Assembly: GCF_963678635.1 (NCBI RefSeq)
Contig: NC_087070.1
Span: forward strand, 28,268,848 to 28,332,847
Direction: 5' to 3'
Source: Symsagittifera roscoffensis
Lineage: Eukaryota > Xenacoelomorpha > Acoela > Convolutidae
Length of the DNA stretch: 64,000 bases
Under the pieces are notes generated by a model, which was given only the letters and a program-made list of their open reading frames with translations, was not told the origin of the DNA and ran no database searches. This document shows positions 12,164-23,700 of this stretch, one piece after another (position 1 is the first letter of the stretch; the number at the start of each line of letters is the position of its first letter). A program made the position numbers and the translations under genes.

Positions 12164-12334
12164 ATGGATTTTTCTTTAAGGATATCTCTTATCTGTTGTA
12201 GTTTATTCTCATGTCAAGTTATCACTACAGAATATGGATATGAAGATGACTCCAATAAAACTGAAGTACAGCCCGACTTGGAACTTGATGTTTACAATAT
12301 GAATGAAGCCGATTTTTATGAACCAGGAAACTAA
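12164..12334 (+). CDS. Short ORF with signal-peptide-like start and acidic tail
   Basis: A 56-codon frame. The first about 20 residues are hydrophobic with three Cys and resemble a signal peptide. The rest is rich in Asp, Glu and Tyr ('EYGYEDDSNKTEV') with one N-glycosylation sequon (NKT). Reading through the TAA gives about 18 more codons containing two NST sequons. It starts about 45 bp after the retroelement relic ends. No homologue is recognised. It could be a first exon, a relic or chance; the composition is the only support. Confidence 0.25.
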   Translation: MDFSLRISLICCSLFSCQVITTEYGYEDDSNKTEVQPDLELDVYNMNEADFYEPGN

Positions 12335-12401
12335 TATTATCAGTTCAATTCTACTGATTCTGATAACTCAACTAATGGAAACATTGATTGACTTCAAAGA
12401 A

Positions 12402-14090
12402 AAATTTGGTCGAAACAGTGGAAACATAAAATGAGCATCTGGACCCGGGTTGTAGCGTTTTGCCATTTTTGCTTGGGGGAGATAGCTATCAATTGGTCCC
12501 TACAATTGATCATTACTGCTCAATTGATCCACCGCATTTCTAACGACGCGCTGGTCAGATACTTAGAGCATGTACTTTGTAACATGAGGTTGAGTCTAAA
12601 TTGACCCAAACAAAAAACTCGGGAAACTCTGTGGCAATTTGTTTGGAATAAGCTTCGGATTATCTAAAATGTGTGAACTATGATTTCATTTTGATCAACC
12701 TGGCATTTCTGTCAGTTTTCCTGAAACTGAGTCGAATGTTATTCTAGGAAATTAAAAAATCCAGAATTTTGTATTCAAACTACAAAATAATTCTAGAAAG
12801 ATAGAAACTACAATCATTTTTGAGTGGCTTTCTAGCGCCATTTGATTGGTTTTTGAGTGTTTTGCTAATAAATGGTCAAAAACTGCCCCAAATTTTCAAC
12901 GAGTTTATTTTTCCGATAAATTGCTCGAACCGTTTCAATCTTCGGCAGTTTGTGAGCGGTTTCAAAATATCGATCATAGAAAATAATGTGAGTTTAAGCT
13001 TTACTAAATTCATAAGAAGGACTCAGAGGTTTCTGTGCTCCATATTTACTATATTCTAATTTCCATTCTAACTTCAAATAGACATGAAAAGCTGATTTAT
13101 ATAGCCGCTAGATTCCCGGGTTGAAGTATTCAAATTAAGCTTCGACCAAATATGTTGTCGAAAAGGCCCTTTTGGTCGAACATAATCTCGAATTATATTG
13201 GAAAACATGCTTGGGTCAATTAACACACTCAATTAAATTTTTCCATCGGCTGAGTGGATGAAAACATAGCCGGTTTGTATCAAGCCGGTCGAAACAAAAC
13301 AATTCAACCCGGGTTGACTCAAATTCCAGGCATACAGTTTTAACCCTGTCGATTTTGCAATAATATTGAAGGAATCAGTTCGAAATTCATAACAATTGTG
13401 TTTGATTTGCGTTTAATTCTTCATTCACGCCAAGAAAGGTAGGGAGTGTTATTTCACTAAACTTGTACTTAGGGTTCCGGTCATGAGGTTGTTATTTATG
13501 TGCAGGCTATCGCGAACAGACTTCGGCATTTTCAGGACTGCTTTGACCAAAACTCAATAATATAATTGTCTTCTTCGGACTTCTACTCGCAAAACGTAGC
13601 TTTGCTGCCAAAAGGTATTGATTTTTTCCCTTTCACTTATTTCTGAGCTAAGTTCGACTTATTTCCCTGAATAAATCACTAGGGAATCCAAAAAGAAACG
13701 TTTCAAGATTTTCGCTCTGAGATGCCTGAAAGCATTCTAGATAGTCTCATTAAGCCCTCTCAATTGCTGTTGTTATAAAAGAATTCCGTATTTCTAAGTT
13801 TGTTTGCATAATAACTTCAATTGAGGACAATCTATTTTCTAATTCTTATACTCTATTCTTTTACGAACTTTTAAAATTTTGTAATACTGAGTTCGGAACA
13901 ACTAAACAAAACATTCACCTGTCGGATTTTTTTAAGCCAGACTTTTTTTGTTTTTGAAATTTTGATCAACAAAAAGCAAGAAATTTCAAAACTTGGATAA
14001 AGTTCATATCAAAATCGAACAAAATTACATGAAGGTTTTGGCAAACGCATGGAAAGTTGTTGTCGTTTGAAATTTCGACAAGTAGAAAAA
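12402..14090 (+). repeat. Dispersed duplication D, copy 2
   Basis: Second copy of 4697-6271 in the same orientation. It carries about 120 bp absent from copy 1 (about 12500-12640, 'attgatcattactgctc...'). The last 650 bp (from 'aaattcataacaattgtg') are nearly identical to copy 1. It ends about 75 bp before the inverted-repeat element at 14165. Confidence 0.85.
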
Positions 14091-14164
14091 TATTTCTAGA
14101 GTTTGTTTTTGGTCGCGGAATGAACATCATTGCGAAAACGTAAAAACAAGTCGCTGACCTATTA

Positions 14165-16465
14165 CCCGCACTCAGTAAAAAGAGAAAAAAATCGATTACA
14201 TTACAATTATAATTGTACTCTCATCAAAATTATAATTAATTATAAGCACCAAATTTAGATGTTTAAACGATTTATAGTCCATTATAATGATAACAGTTTT
14301 GAGATAATATAATAAATTATATTCAATTATAATTGATGATGATTTTTCCGAAAGCCTCTTATAATCTCTTACAATCTGTTATAATCTAATATAATCTATT
14401 ATAATATATTATAATCCTTTTTTCTATCAAACAACTATCTCATTAAAAAAAATCAAATATAATGGGTTATAAGTAAGCTATTCTGCATGAAAACACAGTA
14501 AACACCTAATTTAATTTAAGTTTAAGCTATCAGTACAAAATTACGGTTTCTTTTAGTTCATCAGTTCCCCTTATTCATGCACCTTTTGTGTGCATGAATA
14601 AGGTTGCAGGTGGGTGCAGGTAGGATGCACCTTCAGAAGACAGGTGATGATTGATTGCATCTAATATCTTCTCCTCCTCTGTCAGCTCATGTCCTTCTCT
14701 AGGATCTGAGAATCCCTACAATCAAGTCACATTCATCACGCATAATGATTGTTTATATACATCGAGGTTATACTGTATGACCTGTATACTAACTGAGATG
14801 TCACGTCATATCACTTCAGGTGACAGGTTGATATAAGTAGAATGCTTCTCCAGGTGACATGTGGGCCTTCAGGCAGGAAGCACCTTCAAAAGACATCTTC
14901 AGCTGGTTGAGTCATAAACAGAAGAAGCAAAATGAGAAAAGAATATGACACTAATATGGCCCACATAGGGACACTTCCTCAGACACTCATAGGGGCACAC
15001 AGGGACACCTGATCAAACACTCACAGGGGCACGTATAGGGACACATATTCAGACACTCACAGGGGCACGTATAGGGACACATATTCAGACACTCACAGGG
15101 GCACACGAAGGGATACATAATCAGACACTCACAGGGGTATATATAGGGACGTTTACTCAAACACTCACAGGGGCACATATAGGGACACATTTTCAGACAC
15201 TCACTGGGGCACACAAAGGGTTACATATTCAGACACTCACAGGGGCACACATAGGCACGTTTATTCAAACACCCACAGGGGAACACGTAGGAACACATAT
15301 TCAGACTCTCACAGGGGCACACATAGGGACACATACTCAGACACTCACAGGAGCACAAACAGGGAGACATATTTAGACACGCACAGGGGCACACATAGAA
15401 ACACATTTTCAGACACTCACAGGGGCACGTATAAGGATACATATTCAGACACTCACAGGGGCACACAAAGTGAAACATTCACGCACACACAGGGGCACAC
15501 CTAGGGACGTTTATTCAGACACTCACAGGGGCAAACGAAGGAACACATAATCAGACTTCCACAGGGGCACACATAGGGACTCATACTCAGCCACTCACAG
15601 TGGCACGTAGAGTGACACAGATTCAGACACTCACAGGGGCACAGAAAGGACACATATTCCGACACTCAATTTATAGGATGCATAATTCAATCCCCCCAGT
15701 GAGGTAAAACTCAAATCCAGTGATTTTAAAAAGTCTTATTTGTTCGTGAACACCATTTACCATACTAACTGCCACTCAGGACCATTTTAACTGAATTAAA
15801 AACGAAAGTAAAAAACCCGAGGTACCCAAGGTATCCCTTAAATTACCTCTAAAAAAAAAATAAAAGAAAACGTACTGTAAAGTAGAGAGAACCAAAGAAA
15901 GAAAGAGTTTATTAATACTATTATTATTTTCGGCCTCACTTATTATGATGATTTTCGGCCTCACATATAATATTTATTTTCGACCTAAAGTCTATCGGCT
16001 AAATGGCCGCTACCCTCGACAGACGTTGACTCAACGTAGTTAATACTAATGAGAGGACGATTCATATCATATTTCTGCAACTTTAAGCATTTTTCGGAGG
16101 TCGCACAGTTTGAAGGTTTTATTTTCGAAAAATTGTTTAAAAAAATCGAATTGAAAAAAAATGAAAAAAAAAAATTGATACCAACTAAAATTACATAGCC
16201 CATATTAATTCAAAACAAGATGAAACGATGACGTTTGTTTAAGAACAATGGATGATAATTGATTAAAACGTATTATATTTCAATAAAACTTGAGAAAATT
16301 TTTGTTTAAATAATCGGTTATAATCAATTTTAAAGTTTTTTTTGTTTCGAAAAATAGTAACAGTATAATCCATTTTTAATCAAATATAATTCTTCTTAAA
16401 ATTTATGAAGACTGACAATAAAAATCCCTTATAATCTAGTAAATTCTCTTTTTACTGAGTGCGGG
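14165..16465. mobile_element. MITE-1: 2.3-kb TA-flanked inverted-repeat element
   Basis: The termini are a perfect 22-bp inverted repeat, CCCGCACTCAGTAAAAAGAG plus AA. They are flanked on both sides by TA (14163-14164 and 16466-16467), as expected of Tc1/mariner-type insertion. The subterminal DNA is packed with degenerate 'TTATAATC' / 'AATTATAATT' words on both sides. The interior contains a 36-bp minisatellite. No transposase frame is present, so it must have been mobilised in trans. The same family occurs at 57184, 60119 and 61948. Confidence 0.88.
14968..15665. repeat. 36-bp minisatellite inside MITE-1
   Basis: About 19-20 copies of a unit close to 'agacactcacaggggcacgt' + 'atagggacacatattc'. 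Because 36 is a multiple of three, open frames of 75 and 85 codons arise on the - strand (14987-15214, 15221-15478). They encode a Cys-rich 12-residue repeat of the type CPCECLNMCPYT. I treat the frames as a consequence of the period; there is no evidence of a start context or a host gene. Confidence 0.92.
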
Positions 16466-17176
16466 TACATTTTGGACAAAAATGTACACTGTGACACATC
16501 ATCAAAATTTTAAAAAAAAAACAGTTGCTGCACCAAAGCAATCTAAGAAAATAATTACCATAAAAGCTTAGATTGGAGCCATCAAATCGTAAAATTCCGT
16601 AGTTCTTCCGTAACACGAAAATCAAAGATCAGCCTGTTTTATCTAAATTCCGCCCAATCATAACAGCGATTGCGGAAAATTGGTTATTTGTTTCATGTTC
16701 AAATAGATGTTTTGCTACCATGTGTCGATTCTAACTTTTAAATCATCATTTTTACTTGGTCGATCATCTGAATTTTTTTCCAATACAAAGGTAAGAGAAG
16801 TGTTTTATTTATAAAGCCAGCCTTTTCTTAGCCACTACTTTGCATCTTGAAAAAGTAAGATTTCGAGAAGACTGAACAAAACACAGTGAGAGCATCGGGT
16901 TAAAAATTCATAAGCTGTAGGGGTGAACAGAAAAATAAATCTAGATTTAAATTAAATGAGTTAGCCCAAGAAGCACTAAGTAATTCAAAACAAAAAACAG
17001 ACGACAAACTTTTATTTTTAGTTTTAACCAATAAATCTTTACTTAGTGCTATTATTAGGACTTTTTCATGAACAAACGGCTATTTTTTCTATCACCAGTT
17101 TTTGCAGATTACTGTTTCAGCCGCCGATTACATACAAAAGTGCTGAACCTACAAAAAAGAACAAAACATTGTAGCA
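16466..17176. other. Region upstream of the receptor's first exon
   Basis: AT-rich with no repeat or ORF that I recognise. Just before the start codon, 'gtttttgcag' (ends about 17106) and 'ctgtttcag' (ends about 17121) would serve as 3' splice sites, so the start codon may lie in a second exon after a 5'-UTR intron. No promoter motif is convincing. Confidence 0.35.
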
Positions 17177-17349
17177 ATGAATGATACAAGAGTGCAAGAT
17201 GAGGAGCTTGGATTTTTCCAGGACACTATGAATGACCTTGGGGATGCCTGGGACGCCGCATATCTGGTGTGGAGCGTTCAGTGGTTGTTGATTGGGGTGC
17301 CAGGCGATTTGCTGATCATTTCGGCCATTGCGATATTCAAAGAGCTAAA
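17177..17349 (+). CDS. Class A GPCR, exon 1 (N-terminus and TM1)
   Basis: The first coding exon of a seven-helix receptor of the plasma membrane. ATG at 17177 starts a 28-residue acidic extracellular tail with an N-glycosylation sequon at residue 2 (NDT). TM1 follows, ending 'GVPGDLLIISAIAIFKELK'. The position normally held by the conserved TM1 Asn (GN..V) is Asp in 'PGDLLI'. The exon ends AA|GTAAGT, a consensus donor, phase 2, and joins cleanly to exon 2 (AA + G = Lys), giving the LK-T-I/P loop typical of ICL1. GC content is clearly higher than the surrounding DNA. The start is chosen because it is the first ATG in frame. Receptor class is well supported; the ligand is unknown. Confidence 0.85.
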
Positions 17350-18500
17350 GTAAGTTTTTCCCCTTTCTCATCCTTTCCGAAATCTGTCTTTTCTTCTTTC
17401 GAAAATTCAAGTTTCTTGAAATGAGATTTAAAAGGAAATTATAACTTTGCGATTACTAAAAAACTGGCTAAAATATGTTTTTGAGACCTTAAAAACTTTT
17501 CGATGGAGCGTAAAGTCATGTGACAAATGAGGCAAAAAGAAGAGACAAATTCGTGCATTACTAAACGCTTTTGAACTACAGTGCCAGTTGATGGCTGAAT
17601 CAATTTAGCAAATACGTTTTGGTTCTGTGATATAAATTCCGATAGAATAATACTCGGTTCGAAATCACTGTTTTGTGTTAAGCACTTGGGGCCTAAAATT
17701 TAGTTTATTCAAACCATGAAACCAAAAATTAGTTTGTTCAGACCAAAAAACCAAAAACTTCAGACCGTGGAGACCCGTTGTTGATAAGTGCAGACCGTTA
17801 CTATGACGAAAGACCAACGTCAGATTTTTGAGGATTTAGGAAACATATGAATGTCTACTATGAAAAAAAAAATTTATCTCTGATAGGGGGAAATGGGGGG
17901 ATACTTCAGGTACCAGAGGGTACTGGAATTTTAGACTGAAACGGAACTTTGTAAACTTAATTAAATAAATGCAGTAACTTGTTTGGAAATGGTACAATGG
18001 TATAATGCTTTAATTTAGTTGAAGGGGAGTGTAGTGGAGACTATGTTAATTGTATCGATTTTATGTTTTTATCTTATCTTGTTCTTTTCTTATGATTATG
18101 TTACTACTCACCATTACAAAGGCCATTGTTATAGCTATTGTTTATTGTTATGATCAGGTATTTCCAGTGGCGACGGTGCTCAATAGAATTCAAGTTGACT
18201 CTAAACTAGTGTGGTAATGTGACCAACGAGAATGTTTTCACACCCCCCCCCCCCCCCCAAGTTTATGAAATTAATTTTTCTTTTTTATGGCTTTTTTTAG
18301 AAAATTATTTTGCATTATATGACCAATTTTTGATTGTTTTGCAAAGTTCTGCTTCGATCAGCACTGAATAGATAGCTTTTCTTGTTTATGCATCGTTTTT
18401 TGAGCAGCCATTTGCTCACGTGAGCAATGAAATTCAATTATGTGATGCAATGGATGTACGAAATGTTGTTCTGCTTACCCACCTTTATGTGACGCCTCAG
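17350..18500 (+). other. Receptor intron 1
   Basis: 1151 bp, donor GTAAGT, acceptor 'gacgcctcag'. It holds a 17-19-base C homopolymer near 18242 and a small cluster of 'cagacc(g/a)' words at about 17730-17810. I see nothing else in it. Confidence 0.75.
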
Positions 18501-18704
18501 GACTATTCCGATGGCACAGACGGCCAACCTGGCGTTCAGTGACCTGGTGGTGGGGGCAACCAATGTGAGCACCACTTGGCTAATCCTCCTGTTCGACAGC
18601 AGACTCCTCATGGACCACAACGCCCTCTGTCAGCTGAGTGGATACATTTGCAATCTGGGCTGCAGGTGCTCCATCATATCCATATGCTGCATCTCATGCA
18701 ACAG
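18501..18704 (+). CDS. Class A GPCR, exon 2 (TM2, ECL1, TM3, NR motif)
   Basis: Enters in phase 2 and encodes ICL1, TM2, ECL1 and TM3. TM2 carries 'NLAFSDLVVGATNVS', the class A N-L-A-x-x-D motif with the sodium-site Asp. ECL1 contains Trp, and the conserved TM3 Cys lies in 'ALCQLSGYICN', ready to pair with the ECL2 Cys in exon 3. TM3 is unusually Cys-rich and ends 'ISCNR', so the E/DRY motif is NR(Y), as in melatonin and Tre1/Moody-type receptors. The exon ends AACAG|GTAATAG, splitting the Arg codon in phase 2, a known intron position in receptor genes. The following tyrosine codon is not at the start of exon 3 (see findings). Confidence 0.87.
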
Positions 18705-19540
18705 GTAATAGACATCTTCCCGAAAACCAACCAACCATTAGTTGATAGGATCCCCTGGCTCGCCTGTTCAGCTGCTCCACTCATGTTTCCACCATCTCTT
18801 CTTATACTTAGTTGGTTTTGACCGTCTCCACAAGTTTTGCGTATTTTTCCACCGTCCCGACCAAATCTTGGTATATTTCGATTTGCTCAACCAAAAAAAG
18901 CGCTCGGATTTTAAGGGCAGATTTAGTGGGAGGGGGGATTGGACGCCCCCCTCCCCGTCAGGGATTAAACCCCCTGTCGACCCAAAGGGTCCCCCTTTCA
19001 TACTCTTTGTGACATCCATTTTTGGCTGAACGACGCTAAAATTTTTCTAAAAGGAGCCATTATTTACTAATTTAGAGGGCGAGCGCGCGCAAATTTCCAA
19101 AAAGTGACCAAAAATGGCTTTCTTTTCACCTGTTTTTTCAAGCGCTCGGAAATTCAATTTGACCTAAAAAAAAGATCGTCAAAATTTATCAATTATTTTG
19201 AAAATCCGCCTCTTTCCCTCGAGAAAATCCTAGATCCGCCCCTTGTAAACCACGTTTTCAATTTTGTCTCTCATCTTTTGATTGTTTCCCTTTTCAGTTT
19301 AAGTCAAAAATAGTTTTAAAAAAGAAACCGTTGAGATTTGTAACAAAAATTCAATTAACTGTCTTACGGTGCGACGATTGTGCTCCACGTATGTTTCGGT
19401 CGACTATTGACCTTGTGCTCCACTTTGATACTCGAAACTTACAGTGAGCACCTGAACCCGGATGACTTTGTTGATGCGACTGTCGATGTAGTCTAATGGT
19501 ATAAGTACCAGGCGTACGATGTGATTGAATTTTTGCGCAG
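18705..19540 (+). other. Receptor intron 2
   Basis: 836 bp, donor GTAATA, acceptor 'tttttgcgcag'. It contains the small inverted-repeat element at 18913-19245. A one-codon gap in the receptor maps to this intron, so an overlooked microexon may lie here; I could not identify it. Confidence 0.6.
18913..19245. mobile_element. Small element with GGGGCGGATCTAGG-type ends
   Basis: Starts AAGGGCAGATTTAGTGG and ends CCTAGATCCGCCCCTTG, an imperfect inverted repeat. Near the left end is a GC-rich hairpin-like segment ('gggaggggggattgg' / 'cgcccccctcccc'). The right half matches 61060-61362, which ends CCTGGACCCGCCCCTG, and a fragment near 7000. Non-autonomous DNA-transposon-like; no coding capacity. 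Confidence 0.6.
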
Positions 19541-19724
19541 ATCAAGATATGCTGGGACGAGATCTATGACCGAGTGTACAACACATACACCATGCCTCTT
19601 CACTTGCTGGTCCCCTGGATTCTGGGGCCCGTGATGATGCTGCCTGCTCTGCTGCGGGGCAAGAATGCATTTGTCTATGACACCCGAATGCTCCTCTGCC
19701 CCACCTGGTACTTCAGTCAAGCAG
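19541..19724 (+). CDS. Class A GPCR, exon 3 (ICL2, TM4, ECL2)
   Basis: Encodes ICL2 'IKICWDEIYDRVY', then TM4 with the conserved Trp-Pro surroundings ('LLVPWILGPVMMLPALL'), then ECL2. In ECL2 'YDTRMLLCPTWY' carries the Cys expected to bridge to TM3. The ICL2 and ECL2 words resemble the NRY...YD+(L/I)Y and YDPR...C patterns of melatonin-receptor-like proteins. The open frame requires entry in phase 0, while exon 2 leaves in phase 2, so 1 nt (mod 3) is unaccounted for; the alignment suggests exactly 4 nt. The exit GCAG|GTCAGT is phase 1 and joins correctly to exon 4 across 34 kb. Confidence 0.85.
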
Positions 19725-20069
19725 GTCAGTGCAAAACTATTTTATTACACTTAGCAAGCGTACTCTATTGTATAACCAAATGAAAAAAAAAGTTATTCAA
19801 AGGTTAGGCAACAAAAATTTCTTTGATTTTTGCCCAAAATGGAGATTTATACAGGCTATTGGTTATTGACTTAGAGGTATTCGGTCTCAAAAGTCCCATT
19901 TTAAAGCCAACTCAACTACGTCAGCTCAAAACGGCGGTGCATTCAATTATCAAATTTAAAGTCCAGTATATTTAGCGCCACGACTTGAAGAGATCAAGAA
20001 AATCAACAATTATAATGTTGTGAGGTATATCAAATCTTTGCTCTTGATCATTCTCCTCAGAGGCAGTGC

Positions 20070-20191
20070 GCCTTTTTCTTACATGGAGGGGGAGGGGAAA
20101 ATGAAGCGGACGTTTTTTAAATAATTTTTGTCGACCTTTAGTTAGCTCAAGATTTCAAAAAAATTTCCAGCTCGAAATTTTTTCGGTTATC
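20070..20191 (+). repeat. Dispersed repeat B, left part (interrupted by Polinton)
   Basis: From 'acatggagggggaggggaaaa' to 'cggttatc'. Continues at 42376 after the Polinton. Same orientation as 42376-43675, inverse of copy A at 7815-9625. Confidence 0.85.
20186..20191. other. Target-site duplication, left (GTTATC)
   Basis: GTTATC directly precedes the first element base and is repeated at 42370-42375. Six bases is the length Polintons generate. The paralogous unoccupied site has it once. Confidence 0.92.
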
Positions 20192-20362
20192 AGTAGTATA
20201 TGTTGGGGCAAAATCGGGTGGGGGTGGTGAAGACCCCTGTGTATTAAGATAGGCAACAGACTATCCGGTCTTCACTCTATGTATTATACATAGGGAAAAT
20301 ATTTCCCAATGTATTGATGTTATAGGTTTCAGATTTAAAGATGGTAAGATGGTAATTTTGGA
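20192..20362 (+). repeat. Polinton left terminal inverted repeat
   Basis: Pairs with 42193-42369. Shared blocks in order: 'tatgttggggcaaaatcgggtggggg', 'agactatccggtcttcac', 'cctatgtatta...acatagggaaaatatttcccaatgtatt', 'ttataggtttcaga'. A short palindrome, GGGAAAATATTTCCC, lies inside each arm. Both arms carry a G-run at the same point. Confidence 0.93.
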
Positions 20363-20745
20363 GAACAAATATGGATTTCAAAAAATTTTGGGCTCCCAAT
20401 TTTGATGATACAGCAATGTTTTAGATTCTAAACGTTTTCATAATCAAAAATTAATATAATGTTAACCCAAGCGTAGCGTAGCGTTTAACAAGAATTAATA
20501 AAAAAAAGATTAATTACAGAGACGATGTCTTAATTAACAGCATCGTATATGATTTTACTACATAATCTCTTACAAATTTAGAGGTTTAGTATGTAATTTA
20601 TCACATTCAAATTCCTGTGTAGGGTAGAAAGAGCTCAGTCCTTTTTTAAGTTTGTTCACAAGTGGCATTTGCATGGTTAATCGTTTCAAATCCTTTATTA
20701 GTTGTCTTCAAATTCACTGCTTCATCCAGTATTTTACTGCTAAAC
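20363..20745. other. Polinton left subterminal region
   Basis: Lies between the repeat arm and the polymerase 3' end. It is AT-rich, with a 'gcgtagcgtagcgttt' triplet repeat at about 20471. No gene is seen. Confidence 0.4.
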
Positions 20746-23700
20746 TTATTTGTTAAGCGCTTTACTGCTAGACTTATGCTTTTGACATTCTATATCGTAA
20801 CAGCAATAAGTTTTAATACACAGGCACAGCATTTCGGTGCAGCTGTACTCCTCCTCGAACAATCCTGGTTCTCTCTTGTTTCTTATGTTTAGAGCAGCAA
20901 GTAAGGGGGAAAAGTTGTTTTTCGCATCTGCTCTGAAATTGTCTCGACAGTCCTTGCTTCGCTTTTCAGTCCAATCTGCTCGCTTGCTGGAAGGATACAC
21001 TCATCTGATTCTTCATCTGCCAAAGCCAAAGAGAGGGAATCTGTATCCATTTCGAATTTTTCAAATTTGTTGATGTCGCAAAACTTGCTAAAAAAGTTAT
21101 AATACAGCTCCCACATTCTCAACTTGGCCTACTGTACTGTAAAGAACCTTACTATAAATGGTTCACGATGCTCTATACTAGGCTTAACAAGCTACATAAT
21201 AATAAAAACATTTAGCTACGATATTAAGTATCTTGAAGAAATAGTTATTGATAGCTTTATGGGTTTTTTCGTCTCCAAGATATTTTGTCATTGTAAGTTT
21301 TGATCTCCCCATTGTTTGATAGCCATAGAAACTATTTCCTAGCATTTTCATTGTTTCGGCTACCACACCAGACAATGAATTTTTAGCACCGACTCGCCTA
21401 GCATCAAAAACAGACTGAAGGAAACAGATGAATACTTCACGCGGTGTGTATTGTGCAAATCGTTGAATTTGTGTACGCTGTAATTCAAGATCCAAATAAA
21501 AGTTGAAGAATGGTGCTATATGTGTTCCGTTGGTTTAATTGAGGCTAATTAACATTCGCTGCGGTTGTATTAACAAAATGTTTTCTTCCTCATACGCGTT
21601 CTGGTAATATTCTGGAAGCTCGATAGTAACATTCGCTGCGGTTGTGTTAACAAATTGTTTTCTTACTCATACGTGTTCTCGTAATATCGTTTCTGGTAAC
21701 ATCGACTTTTTTGAAAATAGGTGGGAAATTAGAGAACTTTGCTTTTAGTTCATCTAAAACACTCAAATCACATTGCGCGTAGTTCATCTGAAACACTCAA
21801 ATCACATCATCTCGAAAGTTTTGCAGAAGTGAAATGAGAGAAAAAGGCCTCTTGAAGAAAAATGAGTTCTAACGTATTTTTTTTACGTCTAGGTTGTTTT
21901 TAAATTTATCCCACAAAAAACACTCCCATATTTCTTCTATGAAGAAACCTTTTTCTCGAATGTATTCTTTTTGAAGCTCATCCATTTTTTTGTTCCTCGT
22001 TTTAAATCATCATCACTAGGGCTAGGTCTAGCTTCCTGACGTGGAGAGACATGGGAAAAACATCCCATTGGTTCAAAAACCGTCTTACAATGGTTGCAAT
22101 AACCATCAACACTGAAGCAATCAATTATTTTTTTGTGTTCCTCTAGTGTAGTAGCTTTCAATTTTACTTTCAGGTCTGGTTACTTAGTTACGAACTCGAT
22201 TTGTTTTGCCTTAAATTTTTTATTCCTTCTTTAGAGTCCCATCTCGTATACAAGCCAGTGGGCATATCCTGACAAATGGATTAAGGATAGAGTTTACTGG
22301 TACCAATCCCAACGACTGATTTACACAAGTTGCTTGATTTTCAAATACAGGTCTCGTCTGCTACTGATTTCCTTGTGAAAACAATTAAAGGGTCCCTGGT
22401 CAAATCTTCCCGTGTTTTTTCAAGCAAGGCCTTATCACTCGAGAAGAATGGGTGGAACTTATAATCGGTTGATTTGTGCAGACAGATGTTCGCCAGATTC
22501 AGTAGTGCGCAGGCAAGCTTTATCATGTCTATCTCTTTGTCATGATAAAGTCAATCATTTTCTGCATAGCTTTAAGTGTAGGAACAACATGTTTGTTGTC
22601 ATAACACTAGAAAAACGCAAAAAACTCACATATTTTCTTGTTCCCAGATGGATTTCAGGTAGTTGTTGCTTTCCAACCTCGTAGATGGTTTGGTTTTTAA
22701 AAAGTGTTTTTTCATTGCTTGCTCATCAGCTATCCCAGTAATAAGGAGCTTCTGAAAATCTTCTTAATTTTTATCGAAAGGGTTACAATTTTCAACTTAC
22801 TATAAAATTCATCATACGACGGTAGTTGTTGATCATTGAGTTTGGTAGGAGTATCCAACCACTCATATGGAAAAATTACTTTCATCTCATGGCTTTGTAA
22901 GCTTGTAGAAAATAGTGTAAAGTAGTAGCTCCACTCAAAAACTTCATAGTGTCCAGAAGCTGAATGTTTCCAAACTTGAACAAAACAAAAATGTTCGTTT
23001 TCTTGCTGACTGAAGATTCAGATACCGTCTCGTTGATAGGGTAGTAAATGAGCTATGATTTAAAGAGTTTTATATTTTACTGACCACTGTTGAATCCAAA
23101 TACTGGTAGAGTTTTGGTTTAACTCTCTAGATGTTGCATTAAATCAATCAATTGATTTTTCTGAATCCTGTGAAAGTGAGTGGATGCTGTTTCTTCCTCA
23201 TCATCGATACATTCGTCTTCGTAGTCTCTTGCTTCACTTATATATTAACTACCTCAATCAACAAGGATGCTGAAAACTGTGTGTAGCCACTTTTAGCTGT
23301 TATTTTAGTTTTTCAGAAATTGTGATCACATCTTTTTCCGCAAATGTTTTTTGCCAACAACTCCAAAGTTGCCAAGATTTCAATAATGAGTGATTTTTGA
23401 TCTTTCCCACACAAAAATATTGGTTTGTCGGGCAAATGGGATCTGATTGATACTGATATGGCTTCATGCTTACCATTCCAAGTTCTTGTTTTGGTTGGTT
23501 TTAGTTCCTCGGATGGCGTGGAAATTGATTCAAAATCAAAAATGGCGACAATTTTGAATCAAGTTTGTTCTTTTGGAGACTCAATATTGTAACCATTCAG
23601 TTTTTCAAATAAGGCCGCACGTAGAGTATAAACATTTTTGGGGTAAGGCTTTTGATTCGATCTTTGGATTCTAGAAAAGGCTTATTGGAATGATCTGCCT

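Noticed and set aside
14987..15478. Cys-rich 12-residue repeat proteins on the - strand
   Set aside because: A direct consequence of a 36-bp minisatellite period; the frame is open because of the period and breaks where a unit has an indel.
14968..15665. CRISPR-like array
   Set aside because: Contiguous 36-bp tandem repeat without unique spacers, in animal DNA.
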